Below, piece by piece: positions 6,923 through 13,628 of a stretch of 17,866 bases of DNA. The notes under the pieces are model-generated. The model worked only from the letters and a program-made list of their open reading frames with translations, searched no databases and had not been told where the DNA came from. The translations under genes and the position numbers were made by a program. Origin of the DNA: Gammaproteobacteria bacterium (GTDB lineage: Bacteria; Pseudomonadota; Gammaproteobacteria; Arenicellales; Arenicellaceae); the NCBI GenBank assembly GCA_003485905.1, contig DNHK01000296.1, forward strand, positions 1-17,866, written 5' to 3'. Every line of letters begins with the position of its first letter. Position 1 is the first letter of the stretch.

Positions 6923-7414
6923 ATGCCGCGCTTAGTCACCCTTGAGATTGAAAAGCAGTTCATGCATTTTGCAGCTGCGCACTTCACCATTTTTTCCGCA
7001 ACCGAACGTGAGCGGTTACATGGTCATAACTACTATTTGGCGGTTAATATTACCGGTCAAATAGACAGCAACGGTCTCTGCTTTGACTATAATTTGCCGA
7101 AGGAGCGGTTAAGGGTGATGTGTGAAGAATTAAACGAATACATGTTACTACCCGAGTTATCACCGTACTTAACGATCGAAGATATTGGTGAACAATACCG
7201 GGTCTTATTTGATTCAGATGAAATGTTTTTTTTGAAAGCTGATACACACATTCTGCCGTTGGCGAATATAACCATTGAGGAACTTTCTCGGTATTTTTGC
7301 GATAAGCTGTGTGCGGATGAGGCTTGGCTTAAATCGTTGGATATTTGCAAATTGGAATTGAAAGTATCTTCCGGTCCCGGTCAGTGGGCGGTCAGTAGTT
7401 GGAGTGAAAGGTAA
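6923..7414 (+). CDS. PTPS/QueD-fold protein (6-pyruvoyltetrahydropterin synthase family), divergent active site
   Basis: A cytosolic T-fold protein of about 163 residues in the PTPS/QueD family. The zinc ligands are present: His20 in FAAAHF, and His33 and His35 in RLHGHNY. Numbering is from the ATG at 6923. The catalytic Cys of QueD and PTPS, four residues before the first His of HGH, is Arg29 here. Glu30 gives the ExxHGH pattern described for PTPS-III enzymes that act on dihydroneopterin triphosphate. The usual LDH catalytic Asp-His appears as L-N71-E72, and the C-terminal pterin-anchoring Glu appears replaced by Ser. QueD activity is therefore doubtful. A TTG at 6893 is an alternative start, ten residues longer and with AAGG four bases upstream; the ATG fits the usual family N-terminus but lacks a ribosome-binding site. 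Confidence 0.8.
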   Translation: MPRLVTLEIEKQFMHFAAAHFTIFSATERERLHGHNYYLAVNITGQIDSNGLCFDYNLPKERLRVMCEELNEYMLLPELSPYLTIEDIGEQYRVLFDSDEMFFLKADTHILPLANITIEELSRYFCDKLCADEAWLKSLDICKLELKVSSGPGQWAVSSWSER

Positions 7415-7533
7415 ATTTTCTTCTAATCACTTTCTTCATACCGATAGCGCGTGTCCGGCTATGAATTAGCTGCGACAATATGTCACTCCCGAATTTGTAT
7501 CATTTCCTATCTAATACGCCTGCATGACAAGTT

Positions 7534-7552
7534 GCGGCGATAGCCGCGTTTT
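7534..7552 (+). terminator. Short hairpin with T run after the PTPS-fold gene
   Basis: The stem GCGGC/GCCGC (7534-7538 and 7543-7547) has the loop GATA and is followed by GTTTTG. It resembles a weak rho-independent terminator 120 bases after the PTPS-fold gene stop and 72 bases before the next start. The stem is short, so confidence is low. Confidence 0.4.
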
Positions 7553-7578
7553 GTCGAATTTCATAAACTGAGTTGATT

Positions 7579-7593
7579 AGCGAGGTGTTCGCT
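7579..7593 (+). promoter_or_regulatory. Small inverted repeat in the barrel gene leader
   Basis: AGCGA and TCGCT flank GGTGT, 32 bases before the GTG start of the outer-membrane barrel gene. It could be an operator half-site pair or a leader hairpin. Such a short repeat could also occur by chance. Confidence 0.2.
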
Positions 7594-7624
7594 ATGGACT
7601 TAACAGTTTTTCAGGAGAGTAAGC

Positions 7625-8713
7625 GTGCGGTCTTTAGTATTAATATCAATTGTCGTTTGTGTGATCAGCAGTATTTCAATTGTGGCAAGGGCAGATACTG
7701 GGGCGGAGACACATGCGAGTACCCATGCCCCGATTGCAGTAATGGGTGATCATGTACATGAGAAGGGTGAGGTGATGATCTCTTATCGTTATATGAATAT
7801 GGATATGCAAGGTAGTCGGCTGGGTGGTGATGCTATTTCGGACAATACGATTGCCACGACCATTCCCAACCGTTTTTTTGGAACACCGGGTCAACCACCC
7901 ACGCTAAGAATAGTACCTACCGAAATGACTATGGAAATGCACATGTTCGGGTTGATGTACGCACCTAACGACAGCGTTACACTAATGGCAATGTTGAATT
8001 ATGTCGAAAAGGATATGACACATACAACGTATCGCGGTGGTAGAGGTACCAACGTCCTGGGTCAATTTGTAACCAAGACTAAAGGCGTCGGAGATACGCC
8101 ATTGGCCGCATTGGTAACGTTAGCAAACAGCCCGACATACAAACTACACGGGACCATTGGGATTTCTCTACCCACTGGTAGCACCACTAAAGAGGATGAT
8201 GTTTTAACCCCAATGGGTGGTACGCCAACCGTGCGATTACCGTACCCAATGCAATTAGGTAGCGGCACGTTCGATCCAATTGTGGGGCTAACGTACACAG
8301 GTGGTTTGCTTTCTTCAGACACTGGGTGGGGATACGGGGCTCAGTGGCGTTCATTATTTCGCATACAGGACAATGATGAAGGTTATCAGCTTGGGGACGA
8401 ACACAACCTTACCGGATGGGTTAATTACCAGTGGTCTCCAGCGGTAAGTACTTCCTTGAGGTTGAATTATTTGGATCGCGGAAAAATAGATGGTATTGAT
8501 TCAATAATTGTCGGGCCGGTACAAACTGCGGATCCGAACAACGCAGGTCTCAAGCAATTGGATTTGGGTTTGGGCGTAAACTTTGCGGGTTCGGGTAGTT
8601 GGAACGGTCATCGACTATCAGCAGAATACTTAGTGCCCCTAAGTCGTGATACATCTGGTGTGCAGCTGGAAACAGACGCTACGATGTATTTCGGCTATCA
8701 ATATGCATTCTAA
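7625..8713 (+). CDS. Outer-membrane beta-barrel protein, Met/His-rich N-terminal part
   Basis: A 362-residue secreted protein. The signal peptide (1-23) ends in the signal-peptidase I site A-R-A. The rest has alternating-residue amphipathic strands, and the terminal residues YQYAF end in Phe, as expected for BAM-assembled barrels. It resembles proteins annotated as transporters of the phenol MetA-like outer-membrane group. A distinctive feature is the density of Met and His near the N-terminus: M57-N-M-D-M61, M101-T-M-E-M-H-M107, Met111, Met121, Met123 and Met131, plus His30, 34, 43, 45, 106 and 133. Such patterns occur in copper-handling proteins, but no copper gene is adjacent. The GTG start is supported by AGGAG at 7613-7617. 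Function unproven. Confidence 0.8.
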   Translation: MRSLVLISIVVCVISSISIVARADTGAETHASTHAPIAVMGDHVHEKGEVMISYRYMNMDMQGSRLGGDAISDNTIATTIPNRFFGTPGQPPTLRIVPTEMTMEMHMFGLMYAPNDSVTLMAMLNYVEKDMTHTTYRGGRGTNVLGQFVTKTKGVGDTPLAALVTLANSPTYKLHGTIGISLPTGSTTKEDDVLTPMGGTPTVRLPYPMQLGSGTFDPIVGLTYTGGLLSSDTGWGYGAQWRSLFRIQDNDEGYQLGDEHNLTGWVNYQWSPAVSTSLRLNYLDRGKIDGIDSIIVGPVQTADPNNAGLKQLDLGLGVNFAGSGSWNGHRLSAEYLVPLSRDTSGVQLETDATMYFGYQYAF

Positions 8714-8751
8714 CTAGGTATCGTTTTTACATAATCATCATAAGATTTGTG

Positions 8752-8781
8752 TTGACGATTGGATTGTAGGAACGCTACAGT
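8752..8781 (+). promoter_or_regulatory. Candidate sigma-70 promoter of the MtnC-like gene
   Basis: TTGACG (8752-8757) matches the -35 consensus at five of six bases. TACAGT (8776-8781), 18 bases further on, matches the -10 consensus at four of six. The predicted start of transcription, near 8788, falls inside the inverted repeat at 8780-8804. Confidence 0.4.
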
Positions 8782-8804
8782 GAGCTAACCGCGGGTTAGC
8801 TCAC
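8780..8804. promoter_or_regulatory. Perfect 11-bp inverted repeat overlapping the promoter
   Basis: The arms GTGAGCTAACC (8780-8790) and GGTTAGCTCAC (8794-8804) flank GCG. It overlaps the candidate -10 box and the start of transcription of the gene at 8888, so a dimeric repressor operator is one reading. It also lies 67 bases after the barrel gene and could end that transcript, but the following ATTACGTG has no T run. The octamer GCTACAGT occurs just before it (8774-8781) and again at 8825-8832. Confidence 0.5.
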
Positions 8805-8887
8805 ATTACGTGTTTCGCTCTGCGAGCTACAGTAATAGAACCGGCCTGCCCTTTGAAAAGCTAGATTTTAATTAGGGGGTAAATAGA

Positions 8888-9598
8888 ATGCGCGTGGTAT
8901 TGGTTACTGTTATGGGTACAGCCGTACCTAACCAGTATGAACAGGAAGTTCTGTTGCCTTATGCCCATAAACACTTTGCGGGCTGGTTGGACGACAATAA
9001 ATATGAACCGCGAATTATTGAGCTGCTAGAGAGCTTACAGCTAGAGGGTTTCATAAGTGACAGTTCTGCCGAATCTTTAATCGCACGGGTACAGCTAGAG
9101 CCAGGAATTATGGCGAATGCGAGCGGGCCGTTGCGTAAGCTGATACATAAGCTTTTGGATAACGGCTACCAGGAGGGGGATATCGAGGGTGAAGTGTTTG
9201 AGGATGCCTGGCAATCGATGCACGAATGGGGAACGGCTGGTATTCCGGTATATAGCTACGGACGAGGGCTGGTTTCTGAACGTAGGAGTATTTTTAAGTA
9301 TTCAATTTTTGGTGACTTGTCATCTCTCTTTAAAGGGCATTTTGATCCAACGATCGGTGATTTATCGTCATCGGAATCCTTTTTAGCAATCGCTGATAAA
9401 ATAAAAATTTCGCCATTGTTCTGTACGTGTATAGCGACGACCACGGCTACACTTCAGGCCGCCCAAGATGTAGGGATGGATGGGATATTACTTGATCGCG
9501 ATGGTGCTGATGAGAGCACAAATGAGCCATACCCAATCGTAAAAAGCTTTGACGAAATAGTGTTGCCGGACGATCATGTATTGGAAGTCGCGAGTTAA
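8888..9598 (+). CDS. MtnC-like (enolase-phosphatase E1) HAD-fold protein, probable pseudoenzyme
   Basis: A 236-residue protein that follows the layout of enolase-phosphatase E1 (MtnC) of the methionine salvage pathway: VLLPYA (21-26), then EVFEDAW (102-108), GDLSSLFKGHFDPTIG (142-157), SESFLAIAD (162-170) and a C-terminal Rossmann end. The catalytic HAD motifs have all changed. Motif I (D-I-E-G-T-T) reads T7-V-M9-G-T-A, losing both acids. Motif II (Y-S-S-G-S) reads Y-S-Y124-G-R. The motif III Lys appears to be Leu159. The motif IV Asp region reads F-C-T-C181-I. The frame is open and complete, with a purine-rich ribosome-binding site (AGGGGG, 8873-8878), so it is expressed rather than decayed. 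Phosphatase activity is unlikely; a binding or regulatory role is possible. Confidence 0.8.
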   Translation: MRVVLVTVMGTAVPNQYEQEVLLPYAHKHFAGWLDDNKYEPRIIELLESLQLEGFISDSSAESLIARVQLEPGIMANASGPLRKLIHKLLDNGYQEGDIEGEVFEDAWQSMHEWGTAGIPVYSYGRGLVSERRSIFKYSIFGDLSSLFKGHFDPTIGDLSSSESFLAIADKIKISPLFCTCIATTTATLQAAQDVGMDGILLDRDGADESTNEPYPIVKSFDEIVLPDDHVLEVAS

Positions 9599-9637
9599 AT
9601 CGACATGAGAATTTAAGGTGTTTTTGGTTGAAACTAC

Positions 9638-10270
9638 TTGTTGACCGCGAGTAAGCTCTCAAGCGCAATAGATGACATAGCTCAGGTCGATGAAGACTTA
9701 TCTAATGCGCTCAGCACGGTAGGTTATCCAGAACCGAGAAACCGTTCGGCAGGTTTTGAAACGTTGGTTTCTACTGTGGTTAGTCAGCAATTGTCTACCA
9801 AGGCTGCAGATACAATTTTTTCTAGAGTGAAGGCTGCTGTGCCAGAGCTTTCGCCTCGCGGGTTGCTGTCCACACCGAATGAAGATTTAAGGGGTGCGGG
9901 CCTGTCAGGTAGAAAAGTTGAATATCTACGAGGGCTTGCAGAAGCAACTATTTCTGGTGAATTCGATCCAGTCGCACTCGAAAGTATGGATGACGAGGAG
10001 GCCATTCAAAGCATCGTCCAACTTCGAGGTTTTGGAAAATGGACAGCCAAGATATACCTGATGTTTTCTCTCAGCCGTAACGACATATTTCCAGAAGATG
10101 ATTTAGCGTTGCTGATTGCTTTACAGCACTTAAAAAGATTAGATGAGAGGCCGAGCCCCAGCCAAGCATTGGATTTAACTTTGCACTGGTCACCAAATCG
10201 AAGTGCGGGTAGCTTGTTCTTATGGAAATATTATCGTTGTAAAGTACGCCCTGAGTCGCGAGGGATATAG
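9638..10270 (+). CDS. DNA-3-methyladenine glycosylase II, AlkA/HhH-GPD family
   Basis: A 210-residue base-excision repair enzyme that removes alkylated purines from DNA. The HhH-GPD fold is recognisable from the segment VVSQQLSTKAADTI (47-60), the helix-hairpin-helix LRGFGKWTAK (129-138) and the following FPEDDLAL (151-158), where Asp155 is the expected catalytic aspartate. It lacks the N-terminal domain of E. coli AlkA, as many short bacterial homologues do. A stop codon just upstream (9629-9631) and the lack of an early in-frame ATG leave TTG codons at 9638 or 9641 as the start. GGTTGA at 9626-9631 is the nearest ribosome-binding-like sequence. It follows the MtnC-like gene by 39 bases and may be read through from it. 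Confidence 0.88.
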   Translation: MLTASKLSSAIDDIAQVDEDLSNALSTVGYPEPRNRSAGFETLVSTVVSQQLSTKAADTIFSRVKAAVPELSPRGLLSTPNEDLRGAGLSGRKVEYLRGLAEATISGEFDPVALESMDDEEAIQSIVQLRGFGKWTAKIYLMFSLSRNDIFPEDDLALLIALQHLKRLDERPSPSQALDLTLHWSPNRSAGSLFLWKYYRCKVRPESRGI

Positions 10271-10285
10271 CAAACTTTGCTTTTC
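10269..10285 (+). terminator. Weak hairpin at the glycosylase stop codon
   Basis: AGCAAA and TTTGCT are self-complementary around a single C, giving a practical stem of about five pairs with a three-base loop, followed by TTTCT. It overlaps the TAG stop. It is AT-rich and marginal as an intrinsic terminator. Confidence 0.25.
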
Positions 10286-10411
10286 TAAATTTGGCCATAC
10301 GGGCTAAGTACGATCACAACAATGGTCTGTTTTATTAGCTAGTATGTAAGATGTTGTTGTAAGTAGTATGCATCTATCAGTGGATACGCATTAAGACGTT
10401 TAGGAAATATT

Positions 10412-10885
10412 ATGCTTAAAATTGGATTGTTGATTTTGTTGTGCTTGGTGGTATTGATAACGGTGTTTATGGCTTTTCGACTGGTTGGCGAGGCTACTAA
10501 GAGTCAATCGATGCATCCAGAGTTGGGGGTGGTAAATGGAGCCTTGCTCGACTGTCCAAGTTCACCCAATTGTGTGTCTAGTCGGGCAACGGATGCCAAG
10601 CATGGGATAGAAGTGATTGCTGACGATGATGGCGTAGGCTGGACCGCTCTGGCAGATCGCGTATCCGCCATGTCCGGCGCAAAACTTGTGATCAAGCAAG
10701 ATGACTATATATGGTTTGAGTTTTCTTCGTCTACCTTGGGTTTTGTCGATGATGTAGAATTTCTCAATGAACCGGCAAATCAACAAATATCTGTAAGGTC
10801 AGCATCGAGGGTTGGGTATAGTGACTTTGGAGCCAATCGAAAACGTATCGAGGCTATCCGCTTAGCCTTAAAATCCGGGCACTAA
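10412..10885 (+). CDS. DUF1499 family membrane-anchored protein
   Basis: A 157-residue protein with one N-terminal transmembrane segment or uncleaved signal anchor (about 4-22) and a periplasmic-side domain of the DUF1499 family. Family hallmarks are the CPSSPNCVSS motif (48-57, with Cys48 and Cys54) and the C-terminal SRVGYSDFGANRKRIE. The function of the family is unknown to me. Some members occur near lipid or stress genes, but nothing here specifies a role. The ATG is preceded by AGGA with a seven-base spacing. The kinase gene follows after 48 bases in the same direction, so the two may be co-transcribed. Confidence 0.88.
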   Translation: MLKIGLLILLCLVVLITVFMAFRLVGEATKSQSMHPELGVVNGALLDCPSSPNCVSSRATDAKHGIEVIADDDGVGWTALADRVSAMSGAKLVIKQDDYIWFEFSSSTLGFVDDVEFLNEPANQQISVRSASRVGYSDFGANRKRIEAIRLALKSGH

Positions 10886-10933
10886 TTCGCCGGCAAAGGC
10901 GGCTATAAGATTTCAATCTACCGCAGGTGTGTG

Positions 10934-11872
10934 ATGAGTAGCGTTAAGGAAATAGAGGGACGATCGAAAACGCAGGTGGATGAGCAAAGGATTGAGCAGT
11001 TTGCTAACACGCACCGATTGCCGAAGGCATTTTTATCGATCGCTGCACAGTATTATCAGCCGCTAGCAAGGCAGATAGCCAAGCACACGATTGAAGATGG
11101 ATTACGCCTTCTTGGTATTTGTGGTGCTCAAGGAACCGGCAAATCTACACTTGCTGCGTTTGTGGCACAATTCTTAACACAGGAATTTGGATTAACGGTT
11201 GTTTGTTTGTCATTGGATGATTTTTACTTACGTAAGTCCGAACGTCTGAATTTGGCAAGTAGTACCCACCCTTTGCTTGCGACCCGGGGAGTTCCGGGCA
11301 CGCATGATATAAAACTCGCGAATACGGTTATTAATAGCCTGCTAGCTGGAAATCATGTGCAGATTCCAAGGTTTGATAAATCGATTGATGATCGCGCAGA
11401 AGTTGAGCAGTTTGATATCAGTGATGGCCAAGTGGATCTGGTGGTGCTTGAGGGTTGGTGTGTCGGCGCCAAAGTTCAGCAAGATGAAGTGTTGTTGGAT
11501 CCGATTAATGAGCTTGAACGTATTGAAGATCCAGACGGGAAATGGCGGACCTATGTTAACCAGGCGCTTGGTTCAGATTATACCAAGCTATATTCAAAGC
11601 TTGATTATTTGGTGTTTCTACAAGCACCAAGTTTAGAGTGCGTCTATGAATGGCGTGGGGAGCAAGAGAAAAAATTGCGCGATAAGGTAGGCGACAGATT
11701 TGGAGAAATGACGCCGGTCGATTTACAGCGATTTATAATGCACTACGAACGGATAACACGCGATTGTTTGGCCATATTGCCGATAATTGCAGATGCCGTG
11801 ATGAGCTTAAACCCCGGGCATGGAGTGGAATCACTTACTTATAAACGTTCTAGTAAATCTGATCAGAAATAG
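10934..11872 (+). CDS. P-loop kinase, D-glycerate 3-kinase (GLYK) type
   Basis: A 312-residue cytosolic ATP-dependent kinase of the group containing plant-type D-glycerate 3-kinase and related bacterial predicted kinases. Walker A is GAQGTGKST (64-72). LDDFYL (94-99) and RGVPGTHD (118-125) are strong signatures of this family, and VVLEGWCVG looks like the Walker B strand. The likely reaction is glycerate plus ATP to 3-phosphoglycerate, though close relatives are sometimes annotated only as predicted kinases. I chose the ATG at 10934 over the GTG at 10931 because GCAGG (10923-10927) is then six bases away. It converges on gshA with only 15 bases between the stop codons. Confidence 0.85.
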   Translation: MSSVKEIEGRSKTQVDEQRIEQFANTHRLPKAFLSIAAQYYQPLARQIAKHTIEDGLRLLGICGAQGTGKSTLAAFVAQFLTQEFGLTVVCLSLDDFYLRKSERLNLASSTHPLLATRGVPGTHDIKLANTVINSLLAGNHVQIPRFDKSIDDRAEVEQFDISDGQVDLVVLEGWCVGAKVQQDEVLLDPINELERIEDPDGKWRTYVNQALGSDYTKLYSKLDYLVFLQAPSLECVYEWRGEQEKKLRDKVGDRFGEMTPVDLQRFIMHYERITRDCLAILPIIADAVMSLNPGHGVESLTYKRSSKSDQK

Positions 11873-11887
11873 TTTTGTTTAGATCGT

Positions 11888-13465
11888 TCAATTTCGTTCA
11901 AAGTAGGTAGATAAATAGTTATCAAAATCAACAGCATCCGAATCTTCAATTTGCTTTTGTTTTTCTAGTGATTCAATTGAGATTTTATCCAATTCGGCTT
12001 TTTTATCGTTAGGCAGCGAATCTTTAAAGTAATTTTTATGCTGACTGCTAAGGCGCATTCCAAGTTCGCTGAAGCTGATTTTCTCCGTTACGGCGAGATC
12101 TAAAATTTGTGCTGAAGGGAATAATTCCGGTTGTACCAGTTTATTTCTCTGCGCTTTAACCGCTAAGGTATGCAAATCATTACCGTGCGATTTATCGAGT
12201 AAATTTGCCGTTTCTCCAATGCCATCCATTAAATCAGATGCCCACTGAAAGGCCTCGATTGGTTCTCCATCACGGTTTAATTTTAGTCCGGGCTTTCGGC
12301 CCTCAGTGATAATTGAAGTTTTATTTTGATTATTTATTGCATATTCAGAGTCAGAAATTTGTGGGCTACTTTGCAATAAGCAGTAGAGCAAAAAGCTATC
12401 AAGGAATCTTGCCTGAGTGGAATCAATAGCAACGGGTAAAAATGGATTCAGGTCGAGGTTTCGAACTTCAATGTATTGGACACCGTGTTGCTTTAAATAC
12501 GATGAAGGGTGTATTCCTGATGGAGTCACTCGTTTAGGTCGGACATCGCTGTAATATTCGTTTTCGATTTGCAGCAATCGGTCATTAAGTTGTAAATAAT
12601 GACCATCCTCTTTGACACCGATTTTTTCGTAGGGCGGATAGCTCATGTTGAGGGCTTGTCCTAAAGTGCTGGTGTAAGTATCGACCGAGTTATAGCAAAC
12701 CCGAAAATTACTTTGCGCGTCACTGGTGTAGCCAAGATCTCCCATCCTTAACGATGTTGCCCAAGGTAAGAAATAGCCCTGACCTTTGAGTCGTTGGAGT
12801 TTGTGGTCGAGTCCTTCAAGAAATGATCCGCATACAGCAGGAGACGCTCCAAACAGCAATAATAAAAGCCAGGCATTGCGTCGAAAGTTACGGATAAGTC
12901 CGAAGTATTGCTCATCTCGAAAATCACGATCGGATGCAGTACTGGCGGCAGCGCTTCGATAGCTTGTCCAAAAGTCATCCGGTAGCGAAAAATTGTAATG
13001 TATGCCGGCAATGGTTTGCATTCTTTTGCCGTAACGATGCTCCAAACCGACTCGATAAATATGCTTCATCATACCGACATTGGATTTCCCGTATTGCGCG
13101 ATCGGTATGCTACTTTCACCGCCTAAAAAACACGGCATGCTTGAGCTCCAAATTACTTCGTTATCCAAAACCTCATAGGTAAAGCGGTGTAAATCTTCTA
13201 GGAAGCTTATGGCCAATTCAGGCGTCGACATGACCGGTGTGACAAACTCTAGTAGTGCCTCTGAAAAGTCCGTAGTGATGCTGGGGTGGGTAAGCGCAGA
13301 ACCTAAAGCACTCGGGTGTGCTGATTGCGAAAGCTCACCTGCAGGCGTTGTGCGTAAACCTTCTTTTTCGATTCCACGCTGGATGCCCGTTAACGTGCCG
13401 ACAGTGCCGGACTGTTCTAGAAGATCAAGACTTTTTTGAAAAGATTGAGACACTAAGGAATCCAT
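11888..13465 (-). CDS. gshA: Glutamate--cysteine ligase
   Basis: A 525-residue enzyme that performs the first step of glutathione synthesis, ATP-dependent joining of L-glutamate and L-cysteine to gamma-glutamylcysteine in the cytosol. Length and sequence fit the proteobacterial GshA type of about 520 residues. GIEKEGLR (31-38) holds the metal-binding glutamates. TDFSEALLEFVTP follows, then the characteristic HIYRVGLEHRYGKRMQTIAGIHYNFS region split over two strands, and a later YIEVRNLDLNPF. No glutathione synthetase gene (gshB) is nearby. The ATG at 13465 has a weak ribosome-binding site. A candidate promoter lies 32-60 bases upstream. Confidence 0.96.
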   Translation of the reverse strand: MDSLVSQSFQKSLDLLEQSGTVGTLTGIQRGIEKEGLRTTPAGELSQSAHPSALGSALTHPSITTDFSEALLEFVTPVMSTPELAISFLEDLHRFTYEVLDNEVIWSSSMPCFLGGESSIPIAQYGKSNVGMMKHIYRVGLEHRYGKRMQTIAGIHYNFSLPDDFWTSYRSAAASTASDRDFRDEQYFGLIRNFRRNAWLLLLLFGASPAVCGSFLEGLDHKLQRLKGQGYFLPWATSLRMGDLGYTSDAQSNFRVCYNSVDTYTSTLGQALNMSYPPYEKIGVKEDGHYLQLNDRLLQIENEYYSDVRPKRVTPSGIHPSSYLKQHGVQYIEVRNLDLNPFLPVAIDSTQARFLDSFLLYCLLQSSPQISDSEYAINNQNKTSIITEGRKPGLKLNRDGEPIEAFQWASDLMDGIGETANLLDKSHGNDLHTLAVKAQRNKLVQPELFPSAQILDLAVTEKISFSELGMRLSSQHKNYFKDSLPNDKKAELDKISIESLEKQKQIEDSDAVDFDNYLSTYFERN

Positions 13466-13496
13466 TTAAGCTTGCCGATAAAAAATCGAATCGAAT

Positions 13497-13525
13497 TTTA
13501 TCTTAACAATGAGCGATAAACGCAA
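13497..13525 (-). promoter_or_regulatory. Candidate sigma-70 promoter of gshA
   Basis: On the minus strand, TTGCGT (13520-13525) and GATAAA (13497-13502) are 17 bases apart, a good spacing, with three of six and four of six matches to the -35 and -10 consensus. It lies in the AT-rich 163-base gap between the CLC gene and gshA. Confidence 0.35.
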
Positions 13526-13628
13526 CTAATTATCAAAATGATTAACTCGCTCAGTTCTAAAATTTTAAGGATCATTGTTTTATCGCCTCAAGGGGTAGTC
13601 TATAAACACGCTTACATACAAAAAAATT

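Noticed and set aside
5418..7414. SDR plus PTPS-like protein as a tetrahydrobiopterin (sepiapterin reductase) pathway
   Set aside because: The SDR has only generic motifs, it is not in an operon with the PTPS-like gene, and the latter appears to lack key catalytic residues.
3875..11872. Glycolate oxidase plus glycerate kinase as a glycolate-use pathway
   Set aside because: The two genes are on opposite strands and over 5 kb apart. No glcE, glcF, glyoxylate carboligase or tartronate semialdehyde reductase lies between them, so the pairing is probably coincidental.
11873..11887. Terminator between the kinase gene and gshA
   Set aside because: Only 15 bases separate the convergent stop codons and no inverted repeat is visible there.
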